Positions 22,881 to 34,800 of a DNA stretch of 64,000 nt are shown here, one piece after another. The DNA is taken from positions 107,739 to 171,738 of the forward strand of contig JACGCK010000099.1 of NCBI GenBank assembly GCA_014925825.1, read 5' to 3'. This DNA is from Pholiota molesta. Its lineage: Eukaryota > Basidiomycota > Agaricomycetes > Agaricales > Strophariaceae. Within the stretch, counting starts at the first letter, position 1. Each line of letters opens with the position of its first letter. The notes below the pieces were generated by a model. The model made no database searches and was not told the DNA's origin. It was given only the letters and a program-made list of their open reading frames with translations. The translations under genes were made by a program, and so were the position numbers.

Positions 22881-23220
22881 CTTCTGGCGCTCGTTGGTCA
22901 AGCATCGTGTTTTTTTTTTCCTTGAGTCAAGTTCGAAAAGCCTTGACACGGTCCGCAAATATTGGGGTCGGTGCAATAGCACAAATATGCGCTAAAGTTG
23001 CAGACATGGTTGTTGGTGGCATTGGTTGTGTCTGAAGAGAGGTCCTCCACCCAGTCATTTAGACTCCGACCCAACTGTACTTACCTTATGAATACCATCA
23101 ATGTGAGTCTGCATCGCGAGCGGGATCTGGTCATACACAGTCCTGATGGATAGAGTTAGTTGAAAAGAAAATTGGTATTCAGGAGAAAGAAGGTAATAAA
23201 GAAGCCCTGTAAACAAGCAT

Positions 23221-24550
23221 TTAACTGTTCATGTCGCTGATACATTCCCAAACGCCCTTCAAGTTTTCCTTCCAGAGGGTAACCTTTCCATCTCCGCAGC
23301 TCACTGCAAGTAGATTGCCCGCTAGACTCCATGACACGCGCCATACAACATCAGGGAACTTGCCCGCAGGCGCAGAGGAGCCCGTAGGCGATACTATTGT
23401 CGAAGAGGGGTCTAGGGCCGTCTTCACCCATGGGGACGTAGGCGAGTCCTTCGTCCAGATAAGCACGGTCCGGTCTTGCGATGCAGTCGCAATGTAGCTG
23501 CGGGGAAGCCCAATATTCGGTGCCCACGCGACGTCGCGGACCCAGTCAGTGTGTCCTTCGAGAGTCTCTTCCTCGACCCAGGATTGGGAATCGTCGCGGT
23601 AGCCCCAGATCTTCACGAGGTTGTCGCAGCCAGCGCTTGCGAAGCGTTTCACGGAGAAGGGTTGGGAGGGGTTGGGAGTTTGGCCAGGGGCTGCAGAAGC
23701 TTGTTGGGGTGTGATGAGGGATCCAGGGAGGACGGCGGGCGCCCAGGACACGGCGTTGCAGCCGATAGCGTGGCCAGTGAAGATGTCCGCGTCCCATTGA
23801 CCGTCGTCTTGGGGAAAGAGTAAGTATTAGAAAGTTAATGTGATGAGAAGACAAAACATACTTTTGAACGTCAATACGGAAACCTTTCCATCTGAAGAGG
23901 CACAGGCAAGGATCGCTCCAAGTTCATGGGGTGCCCATGAAACGGAGTTGACTGGGATATCGTTCTAAGAAACTATCGGGCCCTGAAATGCTTGATAACA
24001 CGTACCTGAAGCAGTATGCAATGTGTGCTCCTTGATTTTAATCCAACCGCCCGCGGTGTTTCCTTGCGACTGCTGCTCCTTCCAGATTAACACCTTCCCA
24101 TCATACGAACTCGACGCGAGGATATGGCCGTATTTCGGATGCGCCCAAGCAACTTGCCAGACAGGTCCTGTGTGCCTGTGGAATAACACAAAGATTGCGC
24201 CTTTAGCCTCGAGATCTCGAACTGAACACTGTTCAACGAAAGACGGCACACCCTTTGAGCGTATGTCCAGGAGTGGACCGCGTCTCTCCCTCAACTACGT
24301 CGAACACCTTCACCGTCCGGTCAGAGGAACAAGTTGCTAGCCGTTTCCCATAGTAGTCAAGCTGAGCATCATGCTATACATGCCCAAAGATGTATGGTTA
24401 GCGAGACATCTTGGGTTGAAGGGGAATTTGGGCTCCTACAATCATGTCCTCATGGGCTGTCTCGATAGGGACCGAGTCCGAGACGGTTGAGGACGCCTAA
24501 GTAAATTTTGTTAATGCACGCATACTGAAGCGCGATAGAGAACTTGCCAT
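23221..24550 (-). CDS. SEC13: COPII / nuclear pore WD40 protein Sec13
   Basis: A six-bladed beta-propeller that forms the COPII outer coat with Sec31 and also sits in the nuclear pore Y-complex. Coding exons 24548-24550, 24440-24496, 24252-24373, 24006-24175, 23862-23951 and 23221-23807 give 342 residues with every phase consistent. Key blocks are [44 protein letters not shown] and [10 protein letters not shown]. The start codon stands alone: the best reading has a GC-AG intron (GCAAGT...TTAG) directly after ATG, giving MASSTVSD. Without it the phase of exon two cannot be met. The F-box gene at 24712 is divergent, with only about 160 bases between the two start codons. Confidence 0.92.
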
Positions 24551-24711
24551 TTCGTATTATTGAGTTACCAGTCGAAAGACAGTAGACCATCTCCGTCGAC
24601 GTGGATGTTGCGAGTCACGCCGTTTGATCACGTGCGTTTGTCACATTTGCTTCAATGCTTTTGGGACCTTGGGTGTTCGCTTTTGGCACTCCCTCCCATC
24701 AGCGTACAAGG

Positions 24712-26051
24712 ATGTCTCTTCCATATGATATTTTCAACGAAATTGTCAATATTACTCGACAGGGCGGTCAATCTGGGGACTACAGAACACTCTACGCTAT
24801 GTCTATCACCTGTCGATCTATGCTTCAGCTCTGTCGAAAATATCTCTTCTACGAGATGATTCTTGAACCCCGGAATATGGACGATGCCAGCCTCAGTGTT
24901 AGGAATAAGCTGAGATATCAACCAAATCCGGCAGTCTTTAGGCTAAAGATCTTGGAGCGCCTGGTAGAAAGCAGCCCGGACATTCTCAAAAATGTTCGCA
25001 GGTTATTCTTCGAATCTCACCCATCCAACTATAACGACACAGCTCTTATCTCTCTCATTTCAAAGTTCGACAACCTGAAATTCCTTTCAATTGCAACACA
25101 CAAGTCCTCCGATAGCGAGACCCCCTACTTTTCTCAACCGAACCACTCCTGGAACTCACTTCCGCAACCCTACCAACTTGCTCTGGCGCAGCTCATCCAT
25201 CGATCTCCCCTTCACGAGTTGGCTTTTGATAACTATGGAGACATTCCCTCAGATATTCTACTTCCTGTAGGAAGTCTCGTCAACTTATCATTAAGCCGTA
25301 CCACATTCTCGTCGATCAATTTTATATCACCATCAACATCCATTTTCAATGAGCCTACACGTCCTCTTCCGCTGAAGGAATTACAGACTAAATACCACAT
25401 AGCAAACATTGCGCCACTTCTAAACCAACACTCTACATATGGACATCCAATCATCGACCCAGCAGCTCTCAAATCACTGAGCTTCGAACGAAATGTGAAC
25501 GCTGCAGCGTGGGATCACAACATATTGAAAAACATATCTAATTTGGAATGTTTGTTCTTCTCAAACCCCCGTTCGTATTTTTAAGTTCTACTACTGCGGA
25601 TGGCGTGCATATACTCATTTACTTTGAAGGCTCTGGTTATCAGAACTTTCTAAATGATGTTCTGCATGGACTTCACCCACACTCCATTACCACCCTCAAT
25701 TTCTTGCGATACAGTATCAGTTATGACCGCTCCGTCCCGCAAAGCCAACACCACCCAAAACCATTGCCGTCCGATGTAATTTGCGACTTCAGATTTGTTT
25801 CTCTTGAAGAACTTCAGATCTTTCTCCACATAGATCCTGAATACGAATTGCGCGTATTAGAAGACTTCTTCGAACTGGACAAAATCATTGGAGGTCCTGA
25901 CTTTCCATCGCTGAAAAGCCTGACCATTGGAGTCACTTACATCTCCCGTTCGACGCTATCATATTTTGACCAATGGCCTTTGGTGCCTACGAGTCACTTC
26001 AATCGAATTTCATCAAATCCGTCTATCGATTTTACTTATATTTTTCTATAG
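24712..26051 (+). CDS. F-box-like/leucine-rich protein, tandem copy 1
   Basis: Exons 24712-25570 and 25630-26051, one 59-base intron, 426 residues. It begins MSLPYDIFNEIVNI, followed by CRSMLQLCRKYLFYEM, the degenerate F-box of agaricomycete substrate receptors for SCF ubiquitin ligases. Leucine-rich segments continue to the C-terminus. Copy 2 starts about 300 bases further on and is very similar along its whole length, including the intron and upstream sequence (the GATGTTGC..CACGCCGTTTGAT block near 24605 and 26222). The substrate is unknown. Confidence 0.75.
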
Positions 26052-26104
26052 TACGCTGGTACGTTTAAACATTGATATCACATCCATGGATGCTGTAAAG
26101 ATAG

Positions 26105-26196
26105 AGCATAGCAGATTATAGGCTTTGCTCACCCTTGGACTCATTAGGCTAAAATAAAATGCATGTTAATATTCTGAGGGACGTGAGAAGTTGATG
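26105..26196 (-). pseudogene. Stray fragment of the HNH nuclease gene (17-base exon region)
   Basis: It closely matches 28990-29087, the part of the HNH nuclease gene that holds a 17-base exon and parts of its two introns. Here the exon has lost one base. It lies directly after F-box copy 1, which suggests that an older, larger duplication of F-box plus nuclease was later deleted down to this scrap. Confidence 0.75.
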
Positions 26197-26365
26197 ATAG
26201 GTCTACTGAGCATTGAGTATGATGTTGCAAATCACGCCGTTTGATGATGTGCGTTTGTCACCCTGTGAAATGAACATTTGGACTGCAGAATTTCAATCAT
26301 GATCAATGCCTGTTGATTGAGCACTCCCAACCCGAGTCCCTCCCATCAGATTTACGCGTACAAGG

Positions 26366-27722
26366 ATGTCTCTTCCGTATGATATTTTCGACGACATAGT
26401 CGATATCATTCGACAACGCGGTCAAACTGGGGATTTCAGAACACTCTACACTATGTCTATCACCTGTCGATCTATGCTTCAGCTCTGTCGAAAATACCTC
26501 TTCTACGAGATGACTCTTCAACCCCGGAATATGGACGATGTCAGCCATATTGCCAGTAATAGGAAATTCAGGCTGAGATCTCTCAAACCAAACCCAACAG
26601 TTTTCAGGCTAAAGATCGTCAAGCGCCTGGTAGAAAGCAGCCCTGACATTCTCAAAAATGTTCGCAGGCTATTCTTTGAATCTCACCCATCCAACTACAA
26701 CGATACAGCTCTTATTTCTCTCATGTCAAAGTTCGACAACCTGAATTTCCTTTCGATTGCAACGCACGAGTCCATTGACAACGACATACTCCACTTTTTT
26801 CAACCGAACCACTCCTGGAACTCACTTCCGCAATCCTACCAACTTGCCCTGGTGCAACTCATCCGTCGATCCCCCCTGCATGAGTTGGCTTTTGATGACT
26901 ACGGAGACATTCCCTCAGATATTCTACTCCCTGTCGCAAGTCTCATCAACTTATCTTTATGCCGTACCACTTTCTCGTCGAGCAATCTTATATCACCATC
27001 AATATCCATTTTCAATAAACCTACACGTCCTCTTATGCTGAAGGAATTATGGACTAAATACCATTTAGCAGACATTGCGCCACTTCTAAGCCAACACCCT
27101 ACATATGGACATTCAATCATCGATCCTGCAGCTCTCAAATCACTGAACTTCGAACTTCGAAATGTGGACAATGCAGCGTGGGATGACTGGGATCACAATA
27201 TGTTGAAAAACATATCTAATTTGGAATGTTTGTTTTTCTCAAATCCCCGTTCGTATTTTTTATTTCTACTACGGCCTGCTTATACTCATTCACGTTAAAG
27301 TCTCTAGCTATCAGAACTTTTTAAATGATTTTCTGAATGGACTTCACCCACACTCCATTACCACCCTCAATTTCTTGCGATACAGTATCAATTACGACTA
27401 CTTCATCCCGCAAAGCCAACGTCACCCAAAACCATTGCCGTCTGCCGTCATTGGCGACCTCAAATTTGTTTCGCTTGAAACACTCGAGATCTATGTCCAC
27501 ATCGATTCCGAATACGAATTACGGGTATTAGAAGATTTCTTCGAACTAGACAAAATCATTGGAGGTCCCGATTTTCCATCGCTAAAAAGCCTAACCATTG
27601 CGGTCTCTTACATCTCACCTTCGAGGCTATCGTACTTTGATCAATGGCCTTTGGTGCCTGCGAGTCGCTTCAACCGAGTTTCATCGAATCCGTTTATCGA
27701 GTTTAATTACTTTTTTGTGTAG
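26366..27722 (+). CDS. F-box-like/leucine-rich protein, tandem copy 2
   Basis: Exons 26366-27248 and 27301-27722, 52-base intron, 434 residues. It begins MSLPYDIFDDIVDIIRQ. Compared with copy 1 it has a few extra residues (SHIASNRKFRLRSLKPNP; WDDWDHN), and most differences are conservative substitutions. Both copies appear intact, which suggests selection on both or a recent duplication. The expected role is as a substrate adaptor in an SCF complex. Confidence 0.75.
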
Positions 27723-28037
27723 TATCACTTGTACGTTTAAGATATCACATCCATGGATGCTGTAATTGGTCTATTCGCAGAATCAACATGCATATTGGAT
27801 AAACTCGCTACTTTAAATCTCTATAACCTCGGTTGCAGCATTCATGACGTGGGGGCAGACAATTTATATACCTCATGGATAGTAATCGACTGAGAGTCCC
27901 CAACGTCAAGTATGACGTCACATGGACGAGTCCCTATGTACATAGTAAATGTCCCGAATCCTCCTTTCTATCTCTCTCAACATCACTTTCAACCTCGTTT
28001 CAACGTATATTTCACTCTCGGCTACCACTTTTAAACA

Positions 28038-28421
28038 ATGTCTTCAAATCTCAGAGGTGTTTTCCAGAATCGGGGACCAACTATGGCGAGTATCGCCTTA
28101 CTTGTTCGACAGTTACGGCGTCTAAAACATTGGCCTTCGTTGGCAGGTCATCGCAATGTCTGCATTACTTGGGGGAATGTATTTCATGGGTAAAGATGCC
28201 AAACTGAGCGAAGGTCAGGGGTCTGTATATGGTGAGCAATCAGTCTTGTTCATAATCCATCCATCCATAGTGTTAACGAGTCTGGACGATTAGCGAAGCA
28301 AGGACAGGGCATCGGCCAAACAGACCAGGCTATGACAACCGCCGATGTTAGTTCTATGGTGACATCCGGAAAACCTCCAAAGCAAGACCCTCAGCGAGCG
28401 GCAGCGTCAAAAGAGAGATAA
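28038..28421 (+). CDS. Small single-pass membrane protein (96 aa)
   Basis: Exons 28038-28103, 28147-28220 and 28271-28421 are in phase. Splicing brings together IALLVIAMSALLGGMYFMG, one hydrophobic helix that only appears after removal of the first intron. A polar tail (LAKQGQGIGQTDQ, ending AAASKER) follows. The size and layout resemble small inner-membrane or ER proteins. The first intron's 5' site (GTTCGA) and the second's (GTCTGT) are weak, so the structure is tentative. Function unknown. Confidence 0.5.
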
Positions 28422-28741
28422 TCAAGTTCTGACTCAAGTAGAATACTTCCCATCAATATAGGGCTTGCCTTTAGCGTGGTAGAAGATTGGATGCTTTCTT
28501 ACTTGTAGATTCAGACTTGTAGCTCTTGATACAGATTCCTTCATCGTTTGTACATATCATCGATTCATTCATGTAATACCATTATTGTCAGTTGATATCG
28601 ATGCATTGCCATGAACACAAGAGAACTTCAGTGACATGTCCTAAATATACAACACAGTGCTTGTCGTTAGAGCTTATTATTAATGATAACCCTCACAACG
28701 CACCAGTATGTGGGGATGAGCTCAGCATCCCGTTGAATCGA

Positions 28742-29855
28742 TCAACAGTTAGCGAGCAGTGAGGTCAAGGCAGTCTTTTCTGCGGAGTCGATAGTAAGAG
28801 CGTAGAAATGCTTTACTTGGACCCATGCTCGCACATAGGTGCAAACGTAACTAGAAAGAGGAGGGATCCAGTTGGCGACGTCTATCAAATTTAGAGTGAG
28901 TCGTTAATTAGTTAACATCAACATTATCAGTATTCAAAGACTTCGGCTGACCTTTGTCACCTAGAACACGAATTTTTAGATTGGAAATAGCATAGCAGAT
29001 TATAAGGCTTTACTCACCCTTGGATTCATTTAGGCTAGAATAAAATGCAGGTTAATATTCTGAGGGACGTGAGAAGCGGATGATAATAGTGGCCATACTT
29101 GTCAGTCACAGCGACCAGCTGTGGGCGGGTCAAGTCATTTGCAAATGCCTCTCTCTGCGCCGGCGTCCAATCCCTTGCTCCGGAAAGCCAAGCCTTACAA
29201 GATTTGAAAGTATCGAGTCAGCGTTGGAACAAATTCCAATTTGTAAGTAGTGAGCAATCCACCCGCGCCGCACCTCTTTCAATGGAACAAGATGATCCTA
29301 TTAAATTTGTTAATTGAGAACAACGTTTCATGTGAGCAAAGCCACGAACGATGTCGAGATCACTCGCAAGGGTCGTCGGGACTCCGTCGTAAGGCGAGAC
29401 CCAATTTCCCGAGGTTGCCGTGCACGCGCTGTTGGTGACCACGTTCGTCCCATCGCGCTTGAGAACAGCTATGTGGTTGAAAATATGGTCAGTAAACTAA
29501 CTTCCTTGGTTCGTGGAGGTTTCTTACTCTCTCGAGTGTCGCATGTGCCAGAAACTGTCCGGAAGATCAGATAATCAGTAAAGGTTGAAAGAGATAAGTT
29601 TTCAGTAACACTCACTTGTATCCCATGTCTTGAACAAATCACGAGCGTACGCTGGGCTGTTGGAATCAACGGCAATGACGACTAAAATTCAAATACTGTC
29701 AGAGAAGATAGATTAGAAGCAAGAACATCCGTACGCTCTGCCAGTTGGCTTCGGGCTGTAGCACCGCTGATGGGCTCAGGGAGCGCTCGAGGTACAAGAG
29801 GTGTTGACAACGAGACAGAGACGACAGAGAGGAGGGTAACGAAAGAGAGACGCAT
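28742..29855 (-). CDS. Secreted HNH-type nuclease (GmrSD/DUF1524-like)
   Basis: Nine exons (29735-29855, 29616-29681, 29528-29554, 29350-29468, 29274-29297, 29099-29193, 29018-29034, 28952-28960, 28742-28881) sum exactly to 205 residues. A signal peptide opens the protein (MRLSFVTLLSVVSVSLS). The core matches secreted fungal HNH proteins: CDTRETVLKRDGTNVV, SGNWVSPYDG, DLDIDHLVPLKEAWLSGA, RPQLVAVTDNLNESKGDKDV, NWIPPLSSYVCTYVRAW. The candidate metal/catalytic residues are the DH of DIDHLVPL and the N in the NLNESKGDKD stretch. Exons of 27, 24, 17 and 9 bases make it easy to mispredict. Likely role: extracellular nucleic-acid hydrolysis for nutrition or defence (inference). Confidence 0.85.
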
Positions 29856-30354
29856 GGTGGCAAGGAGAAGATAAGATCCTGGACAAGAATGTAGGCTTTC
29901 CAGCCCTATTTAAGGGCTCTGCGGCTCCTATTCAAAGGAACTTTGATAGGCCTGGAAAGTTTATTAAGGGTTGCTATTCGAACGAACGTGAGGTGGACTC
30001 CAGACTAGAGTGGACACCGGAAGCTGTGACTTTAGCTTGGCACTACCTTCCGCAAATCTTCTGTGTCAGAAGGCATATGGCGGTACACCCTTATCTGATG
30101 TGCACCATAAGCTACAGAGAGATTTCTCGAACAAGAATATATAAAATTGGAATGGATTTACAAACATCCAATGATCCATACAACCAGGTGGTCAGTCAAA
30201 TGCATATCCAAAGGATCATCATAAGGACATCCAATAAATGCATATAGTCGAGGTTTATCGTCCAAAGTTGTCGATACTTAGCCACGCGCAATGGTGCAAA
30301 ACGTGGTGGGCGGACGTTCTATAATTAGATGTCGTGTCGGCACTGGTGACATGG

Positions 30355-30655
30355 ACTGCCGCGTGATGCACTCATCGTTCTCCAAAATCCAAGCAAAATC
30401 AAGCGTAGCATACAAACGTGGTTCGATTAGGTGTTTGCTCACAGATTATGACGGATATTCGTGCATGAGCAAGTGGGACAAGTTCGTTGGGCAATAAACG
30501 AGGGCCTGATTATAAGAACCTTTCTATGGCTTGGAGGTACGCTTATTACAGAGAACGATTCAAGATGGAATCATTTTCGAGGACTAGAAGATAAAATAGA
30601 ACTGAATAAATGACGAGAGAGCTTCAAATTATACCTCTACATTTATATCTGGTAA
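30355..30655 (+). pseudogene. Relic of a mannosyltransferase gene 3' end
   Basis: From about 30434 to 30655 the plus strand matches the minus strand of 36018-36240: end of the last intron (TGCTCACAG), the last exon (DYDGYSCMSKWDKF, stop at 30495-30497) and the 3' region. Just upstream, 30355-30429 matches the region further downstream of the intact gene (about 35930-35995). The order is thus permuted, as expected from the remnant of an old tandem array. The retained intron end excludes a retrocopy. Confidence 0.8.
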
Positions 30656-30788
30656 ATGTTTGCGCATTACGCGCCAAACGCACCGCGCTTTTCATAACCA
30701 GACCTGCATCCCGAATCCCGATAAACTTTTGGACAACCCAAAAGGCCGATATTTCGCGCCCATCGAGAAATGCATATTTCGACGGCAT

Positions 30789-31253
30789 TCAATCGTCGAG
30801 GCTTACTTTTCGAGCTTGCTCTGGCTGTCTTCCTCCGCTTTCCGTCCCAGACGGCCCCTCAGTCGACTTGCTCATCTCCGAAAACGCCTCCATGTTGTCC
30901 TTCGGAGTATACCCCCTCCCCCCATACCTCAACTGGCTCCCGCTGGTCTTGGGATCCTCGTACGGGATGGTTTTACTTGATGGATCGGTGTCGACGTGGA
31001 AGTACTCAGACGACTCCGTACCGAGGATGCTGTAGTCGCCCGTGACATGCGCCATTTTAATGGCTTTGGGAGGGGCGAGCCTTCGGAGTCTGGAGTACAC
31101 GCGCGATGGCGTTGGGGTGCTGTGTAAATTAGCGCGCGAGGCAGTTGGCTGGAGTGGGGGTGGGTGGTAGTGGTGGTCTAGGACATTTGATGCCTGGCTG
31201 AGGGATACCAAGTTGAAACGCCTGCGTGCCGTGGTTCGGATTTGTGGGAGCAT
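30789..31253 (-). CDS. Small protein, probably mitochondrial (about 154 aa)
   Basis: It starts MLPQIRTTARRRFNLVSLSQ, an Arg/Ser-rich amphipathic N-terminus typical of a mitochondrial presequence. A conserved-looking segment follows (MAHVTGDYSILGTESSEYFHVDTDPSSKTIPYEDP). The open frame ends QARKVSLDD at 30789, but a neighbouring frame ends EEDSQSKLEK, so a short intron near the end is possible. I do not recognise the family. Confidence 0.5.
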   Translation of the reverse strand: MLPQIRTTARRRFNLVSLSQASNVLDHHYHPPPLQPTASRANLHSTPTPSRVYSRLRRLAPPKAIKMAHVTGDYSILGTESSEYFHVDTDPSSKTIPYEDPKTSGSQLRYGGRGYTPKDNMEAFSEMSKSTEGPSGTESGGRQPEQARKVSLDD

Positions 31254-31833
31254 GAAGAAGGTGTTTGTTTTGTTATGGTTGTTGGGAGAGAAAGAGAACG
31301 AGCATTGGTGAGTGGAATAAGGACGTTCACTGAGACATATGACGTCAGGATCGATAGGGACCGCACGGTGAGAGGTACTGTTTTCGTCGCATCTGCACCC
31401 GCTACCTTCAGCTGGTGGATTGACCGCCTTTGACGATGCAAGCTGAAATTTGCAAGTTAATCAGCTTACCTTGATCAATTGAGCAATCAGCTGTATTGGC
31501 AACATTTTGTTGTCTCCTAAACTTTACAGTGACGGGCTCGGGCGAGTATCGAGTTCGTTTGTCGAAACATTCAACAAGAATACCATGGAACGTTGTCAAT
31601 TCCTTGCGAATTTCAAGGTATCCGGTTTGTCAATGACTCAGAAAAAGCAGTTAGTGTTGAGTTGGAGAGTTGTTGGAGAGCACTAAGCAGGAAGATGTCG
31701 ATCCGGGTACGCGGGCCGGCCAGCCATGCTGTGACTCGATCGGCAAGAACCGATGAGGGGATCTTTAATGCTTGCACATCGATGCGTCCGCTCTTTTCCT
31801 TATCTCAGAACTATATCCACTAGCTCAGCTAGG

Positions 31834-34800
31834 ATGGCCACCAACTCGTTTGCCGATGTCCCGCCCATCGATCCGAACAATGTTCGCGATCCCAACTCGA
31901 AGAGCGCTGGTGAGCCTCAATTTTACATCTGATCACATCTGGCAGCATGCTCACGGGTGTTCGCAGCCAAGAAAGAGGCAAAGCGGCTAGAAAAAGAGGC
32001 CAAGCTCGCTGCAAAGGCAGCCAAGGCGCCCGCTGCTGCAGCCGCAGGAGAGGGGAAGAAGGCCAAGGCGGAGAAGAAGGAGAAGGAGGTTGAGCCGGAG
32101 TTCGTCAACACCACTCCCAAGGGCCAGAAAAAAGGTGCGCGTTGTTTACAATGACATGTATCCCAATGCCATGCTAATTGACGTCTAGACATGTCCGAGC
32201 CCATGTCCGCTGGCTACAATCCTATTGCCGTCGAGGCCGCATGGTATGACTGGTGGCATGCCCAAGGTTTCTTCAAGCCCGAATACATCCAGCCTGCTCT
32301 TCAAGGCCAAGACCTCAAGGACCGAGAGACTTTCGTCATCCCTTCGCCTCCCCCAATGTCACCGGAAGCCTGCATATCGGTCACGCGCTGACCGTGGCCA
32401 TCCAGGACGGGATGGTTCGATGGAACCGCATGTTGGGACGCAAGACTCTGTTCGCGCCAGGTTTCGATCACGCCGGGATTTCTACTCAGAGTGTCGTGGA
32501 GAAGCGGTTGTTCAAGACGGAGGGAAAGACGAGGCATGATTTGGGACGCGAACGATTTGTGGAAAAAGTCATGGACTGGAGAAACGAGTACGTTTTTTTT
32601 TACCTGCTTAAATGACTATGCTTTGACACCTTGCAGCTACCAGGGCCGCATTACCAACCAGCTCCATCGTCTTGGAGGCAGCTACGACTGGGACCGCACG
32701 GCATTCACCATGGACGAGGTGTGTATGACTTTCCATTGAAATGTTTGCCATACTAAAGCTCGATCCAGAAACTCAGCAAAGCCGTCATCGAAACCTTTTG
32801 CAGACTGCACGAGGACGGCGTCCTGTACCGCGCGAATCGTCTCGTCAACTGGTGTGTCAAGATGAACACGACGCTGTCCAATCTCGAGGTCGACCAGAAG
32901 GAGCTCGAGGGCCGCACGCTGCTCAGTGTACCCGGCTACGACCCTAAGGAGAAATTCGAATTTGGTGTACTGACGAGCTTCGCATACGAAGTTATTGGGT
33001 CTGATGAACGGTTGGTTATTGCGACGACACGTCCGGAGACTATGCTTGGTGATACTGCCGTCGCCGTGCACCCCGATGATCCCCGCTACAAGGTAAGTAG
33101 CGATGTAATTAACACCCAGTCCTACGCCTAACTCGTCTTTAGCACCTCCATGGAAAACTCCTCAAACACCCGTTCATTCCTGACCGCCATCTGCCCGTCA
33201 TTACGGACGCGATCATCGTGGACATGGAGTTCGGAACGGGAGCGGTGAAGATCACGCCTGCACACGACCAGAATGATTACGAGGTCGGCAAAAGGCACAA
33301 CCTGGCCTTCATCAACATCATGAACGACGATGGAACGCTGAATGCGAACGCGGGACCCAAGTTCAAGGTACGTTGCTCATTCTCCCTTCGAGAGCGCGGT
33401 ATTGATGTGGCTTAGGGCATGAAACGCTTCCATGCAAGGGTGGAGGTCGTCAAGGCTCTCAAGGAGCTAGGTCTATACGTTGATACCAAGGATAACAAGA
33501 TGCAGATACCCATTTGCAAGTAAGTGTCTGCTCCTGGTGTATACGAGTACGACATCCTGATTCATATTTAGTAAATCGGGCGACATCATTGAGCCTATTC
33601 TCAAGCCTCAGTGGTGGGTGAACTGCAAGCCCTTGGCTGATGAGGCTATCAGAGTACGCCTTCTCCTTCTCTATTAATATGAGTGCTAACACGATATCGC
33701 AGCGCACGCGTCTTGGTGAACTCGAAATCAACCCGAAGCAGTCCGAGAACGACTGGTACCGCTGGCTGGAGGGCATCCAGGACTGGTGCATCTCGCGGCA
33801 GCTGTGGTGGGGCCACCGGTGCCCCGCGTACTTCGTGCGCATCGAGGGCGCGGCGCAGGACGCGACCGACGGCGCGTCCTGGGTGGTCGGGCGCACGCTG
33901 GAGGAGGCGCGCGCGCGCGCGGAGACGCTCGCGGCCGGGCGCCCGTTCGCGCTCGAGCAGGACGAGGACGTGCTCGACACGTGGTTCTCGTCGGGGCTGT
34001 GGCCGTGGTCGATCATGGGCTGGCCGGAGAAGACGGCGGACATGGCGCAGTTCTACCCCGCGAGCATCCTCGAGACGGGCTGGGACATCCTGTTCTTCTG
34101 GGTCGCGCGGATGGTGCTGCTGGGCATCCACCTGACGGGGGAGATGCCGTTCAGGGAGGTGTATTGCCATGCGATGATCCGCGATGCGCATGGGCGCAAG
34201 ATGAGCAAGTCCCTCGGGAACGTTATCGACCCGCTGGATGTCATTCAGGGATTGCCGCTCGAGGACTTGCACAAGAAGTTGTATGAGGGCAATTTGGACG
34301 AGCGGGAAATCGCCAAGGCCATCGCTGGCCAGAAGAAGGACTTCCCCAAGGGTATCCCTCAATGCGGCACGGATGCACTGAGATTTGCGCTTTGCGCATA
34401 TTCGGGAGGAGGTACGTTGTCGTCGTCTCTATGATTAAGTTTGGGGTAGACTCATTCATCATCTATAGGTCGCGATATCAACCTCGAAATTCTTCGTGTA
34501 GAGGGCTACAGGAAGTTCTGCAACAAAATCTTCAACGCAACTAAATTCGCTATGCTCAAGCTCGACGAAGAATTCGTTCCCCAACCTTCTGCCAAGGTAT
34601 GTTTCGCCGCCCGCCATATATCAGTGATTGTGATGGCCGATGAAATTCATGTTTCACAGCCAAGTGGCAATGAGGGCCTCGTTGAGAAATGGATCTTGCA
34701 CAAGCTCAACATCGCGGCTACTGAAATCAACACGCAACTCGCAGAGAGGAATTTCATGGCGGCTACGAATGCAGCCTACAACTTCTGGCTGTATGAGCTT

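Noticed and set aside
30291..30497. 68-residue plus-strand frame as a gene
   Set aside because: Its C-terminal part is the last exon of a mannosyltransferase relic; the rest is intron-derived or unrelated sequence.
33649..34362. 237-residue minus-strand frame and a 166-residue plus-strand frame
   Set aside because: Both are shadows of the GC-rich ninth exon of valyl-tRNA synthetase.
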